A DNA stretch of 64,000 bases. Origin: Hemibagrus wyckioides. Its lineage: Eukaryota > Chordata > Actinopteri > Siluriformes > Bagridae. A program made the translations under genes and the position numbers. The stretch is from assembly GCF_019097595.1 (NCBI RefSeq), contig NC_080731.1, positions 12,632,071 through 12,696,070 of the forward strand, given 5' to 3'. Below, in pieces: positions 60,923-64,000 of this stretch (positions within the stretch are counted from its first letter, which is position 1; each line of letters opens with the position of its first letter). The notes under the pieces are model-generated. The model saw only the letters and a program-made list of their open reading frames with translations. It was not told where the DNA came from and searched no databases.

Positions 60923-63900
60923 GTAAAATGATCTCTGCTTTGCATTTCTCTGTAGTCTTATCTGGGACACAAAGATGTCTTTGGTGTTGGTCTTGTTCTT
61001 ATATTTAACCATTTCCATAACCATTAATTGTCAGTATTGTTTTTGTTTTTTTTGCAAATGTCCTGTTTAAGTCAACAAAATCTACATTTAAGCACTAAGC
61101 ATTATGATCATACCTGATAATACTGGAGCATGCATTGGAACACAGCACCCAATGTAGTCTATGCAACCAAAATAAAAAAAGCACAGTCTCTGCCACTATT
61201 CATTTAGTCACATGCTTGAACCGTTCACTCTTTCAATTTTGTGTTTGATTTGTCACATGCTGCTCTAGAGCACTGATACAATAGTCACTACATTGATTTC
61301 ATATGGAGCCTATTTTGGTGCACCAATCCTGCATCATAAGCCCTTAAGGGCAGCAACCATGATTAGTATTGGAATCACACTCCCTATTTTCAGTGAGCAG
61401 TGAGCAGAATCTGAGACATTACTGCAATGTAAGACATCCATATTCATCACCGCGTGAAAAAATGCATACATTTTCTCATGCACTACATGTCTGCTTACAT
61501 AAACCTCTTAGGTGAGATAAAACATTGCAATTCAGGCCACTGGCAAATCAAGCAACTCAATCCTAGTATCTTACCCCTTCTTGCAGAGGGAGCTCAGACT
61601 GGTTAAAATAGCTCATACACCAGTGTGTGTGTGTTTGTGTGTGTTTGTGTGTGTGTATTTGTGTATTAGAGTTCTCTGTACCGCAGCTCCAGAGCTTCAG
61701 AGACAGAAATAACGTGTGAAGCAATCCCAGCATACTGAAGTGGTTTTAACTGCTCGGTAGAGCCTATTGCCTGTATATCCATAGCAGCAGCTAATACCAC
61801 ATCAAAACAATAACCACTGGTTCTTTTCGTGCAAATGTCATCGAAATTGATTTGAGCAAATTCACTTTTGGCAGTGATGGCTTTAGCTGCTCTTAGTACA
61901 GCAGTTAAGGTTGTAAAAGTGCCTCTGGATGTTGCTCTTGCACTGCATCTGAAGTATTGCAGTAAATATATTTTATATGTGAGGCCTTTATGAGAAGCAA
62001 GGTGAGACTGGGGCAATGAAATGAGGTCAGATGTAATAAGAGCGTGGTCTTAAGGCCACGCTGGGGAGATGATAGTTCAGTTATGGCCGATGGCGCATTA
62101 ACAGGACAGTCCACTAATCCAGTGGTTTATTTAACACCTTGCCTGATGTCTAAGCTTTAATATGCCTGTCTCCTCATCTGACCCACAATTTATGTATTCC
62201 ACCCTGACCTCTGTAAATTCCAGCAGAACCAATAGAAGCTCCACCATTGAATGCTCTTAAGCCTTGAACTACACTGAACTGACTCGGACCTATTGTACCG
62301 TGTCAGGAGATTGGCATTGGTCCTCTACACATATTTTATTCTTTTAAAGATCTCCCTACGTAAAAATATTAGTTTTATCAGGCAAATATTAGGGGGCACT
62401 GCGGCTTGTTGGTCAGTATGTATGCCTCGCAATTCTGGGGATGGGAATTGATTCCTGCCTTTACCCTGTGTGTGCACAGAGTCTGCATGTTCTCCCCGTG
62501 CTTCAGGGGCTCCCTCAGGGTACTGCAGTTTTCTCTCCCTGTCCAAAGACGTGCTATAGGCTGATTGGCATTTCTAAATGGTCTGGAGTGTGTGTGCAAT
62601 TGCAGATAAACAGTACAGCCCCTAACCTTAACCCTAACCCTATTATTTTTATGTTATCATTATTATATATTATACATATTTGTTTCTTCTTATTATATTA
62701 TTTTATACCCTTTTAAACAAATGAAGTGACAATTTTACTACCCATTGTAACAGTAATGCAGGATGCAATTTATCAGAGACGATCCAAAATCATTGGCAAT
62801 ATCTATAGCTGGGGTCATCCAGCATCAAGGAGTCAAGGAATCATAATCAGACTGAAATCAGGTGTAAGTTAGAAAAATGGGAGACAGGAACAGGAAACAA
62901 GGCTCCATAAATCACAAAAATGCTCAACAAGATTTGGGGAGAGGAAATAAAGGAAATAATAGGCACGTTAATTACGAACAGGTCCACAATCCATTGGCAA
63001 TACAGGGCAGGACTAAAATCAAAACAAGTCACATGTCTGTAACTTATGACAACTGCATGTGATTTGAATCATATATATGAGATTTGATAAGTGCTTTGTC
63101 ACGTTTGCAAGCACACTGGTTTTTAGCTAAGATCCTTCTATCCATATCAATCTAGATGACCGAAAGCAGTACTGAAAAGGTTTTAGGCCCATGTAAGGCT
63201 TTTTTAAAAATGTACATTTCAAATATAAAAGATTCATGCAATCTCAAGCCTGAAGCAACTGATTACACAGCATGTGTGGATACCGATTAGAGCTCTCACA
63301 GTGCTGATCAGAAAATAAAAAGGAACAGCAAATCCAAGATGTTTAAGATTCAACTCCGGGAGCACCACAAATGGACATTAAAAGGCTCAAACTGCCAATC
63401 TTCCAAACTCAGACATACTTCCTTTATTGGTTTACACCTTGTCTCAATGTTCAGACCAGTGTTTGAGTGATTGGCTGGGAAACTGTGGTGCTTTCGTTAG
63501 AACGCTTTGATTTAGATTGGCTAGCGTTTGCTTGATTGATTAGCTAACATTAGTTTTGGCCGTCAGCAGTAAATTGAGAGTTGATGAGCTGTCAACATAA
63601 ATTCTGATCTCATTCAGTTATATGTTTGACAGTACTGCTTGTCACTGAGAATATTAGTGCTGGTTTATAAATGTGCTCATGAGCCTGTATGTATCATACA
63701 TCCATAGATAAGACCAAACCTTAAAGGAATACTCAAGCATTTTCTGTTGCAAATTTATCTTTTTGACAGGATAATTAACCAGAATTGCTGTGTAGTGTGC
63801 TGCTCCAGTGTTGAGAATGAGAATGAGAAATAACATCTTAAAGGAAAACTCCACCATGGAACACATGAAATATCTTTATATTGTAATGTGTTTAGTGATT

Positions 63901-64000
63901 CATGTGGTAATTTGTTGGTGTATTCTTGTTTGTGTGTTTGCTGTAAACAGGTTAACATTGCGAGTGGCGTTACAATGGTGTTAAAAAGAAGCTATTAGCT
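60923..64000 (+). other. homer1 intron 2 (start)
   Basis: It holds a TG tract at 61622-61666, a degenerate SINE near 62393-62610 and a short telomere-like run near 62617-62640. No exon was recognised. Confidence 0.55.
62393..62612 (+). mobile_element. Degenerate tRNA-SINE copy in homer1 intron 2
   Basis: GGGGGCACTGCGGCTTGTTG, GTCTGCATGTTCTCCCCGTG and CCAAAGACGTGCTATAGGCT match the same SINE family as 57334. The tail has decayed and no target duplication was seen. Confidence 0.65.

Noticed and set aside
60594..60926. 110-aa plus frame over HOMER1 exon 2
   Set aside because: It is out of frame with the EVH1 coding sequence; only the frame starting at 60653 is in phase.

Overview
The window is nuclear DNA of a ray-finned (teleost) fish. 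It holds multi-exon vertebrate genes with canonical splice sites, an AT-rich background, dense Tc1/mariner remnants, tRNA-derived SINEs, a hAT-type MITE and long microsatellites. The repeat mix looks ostariophysan and perhaps catfish-like, but that is an impression from repeat style, not a proof. No bacterial, viral, CRISPR or operon-like feature was seen.

Six protein-coding genes are recognised, in this order: SERINC5 (+, last two coding exons, 1-2185), THBS4 (-, complete, 4814-14959), MTX3 (+, complete, 20190-31018), CMYA5/myospryn (-, complete, 35505-47424), TENT2/PAPD4/GLD2 (-, complete, 49446-54258) and HOMER1 (+, first two coding exons, 56232-60922, running off the right edge). This is the gene order and relative orientation I know from human 5q14 (HOMER1-TENT2-CMYA5-MTX3-THBS4-SERINC5), read in reverse. 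I rebuilt the four complete genes exon by exon. Their summed coding lengths are all multiples of three: THBS4 958 aa in 21 coding exons, MTX3 311 aa in 9, CMYA5 1726 aa in 13, TENT2 488 aa in 14. This strongly supports the models.

The genes do not form one pathway. They encode a lipid-scramblase-family membrane protein, a secreted pentameric matrix glycoprotein, a mitochondrial outer-membrane import/sorting factor, a muscle costamere/Z-disc TRIM-like scaffold, a cytoplasmic non-canonical poly(A) polymerase and a postsynaptic EVH1 scaffold. SERINC5 and THBS4 converge tail to tail. TENT2 and HOMER1 are head to head across a roughly 2 kb microsatellite-rich gap. MTX3 has a compact GC-box/CCAAT/YY1-like promoter right beside a Tc1 terminus.

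The non-coding DNA holds at least nine Tc1-like copies or fragments of three terminal-repeat families, one hAT MITE with an exact 8-bp target duplication, one SINE with an exact 14-bp duplication, a 411-bp CT tract, a (TA)n tract, GATA/ACCT arrays attached to retrotransposon tails, and facing TAA/TTA arrays near the TENT2-HOMER1 promoters. No undescribed multi-gene system was found. The points most worth a second look are the small fish CMYA5 compared with the roughly 4,000-residue human protein, a 23-nt microexon, an in-frame alternative start upstream of HOMER1 exon 2, and a THBS4 acceptor with no pyrimidine tract.
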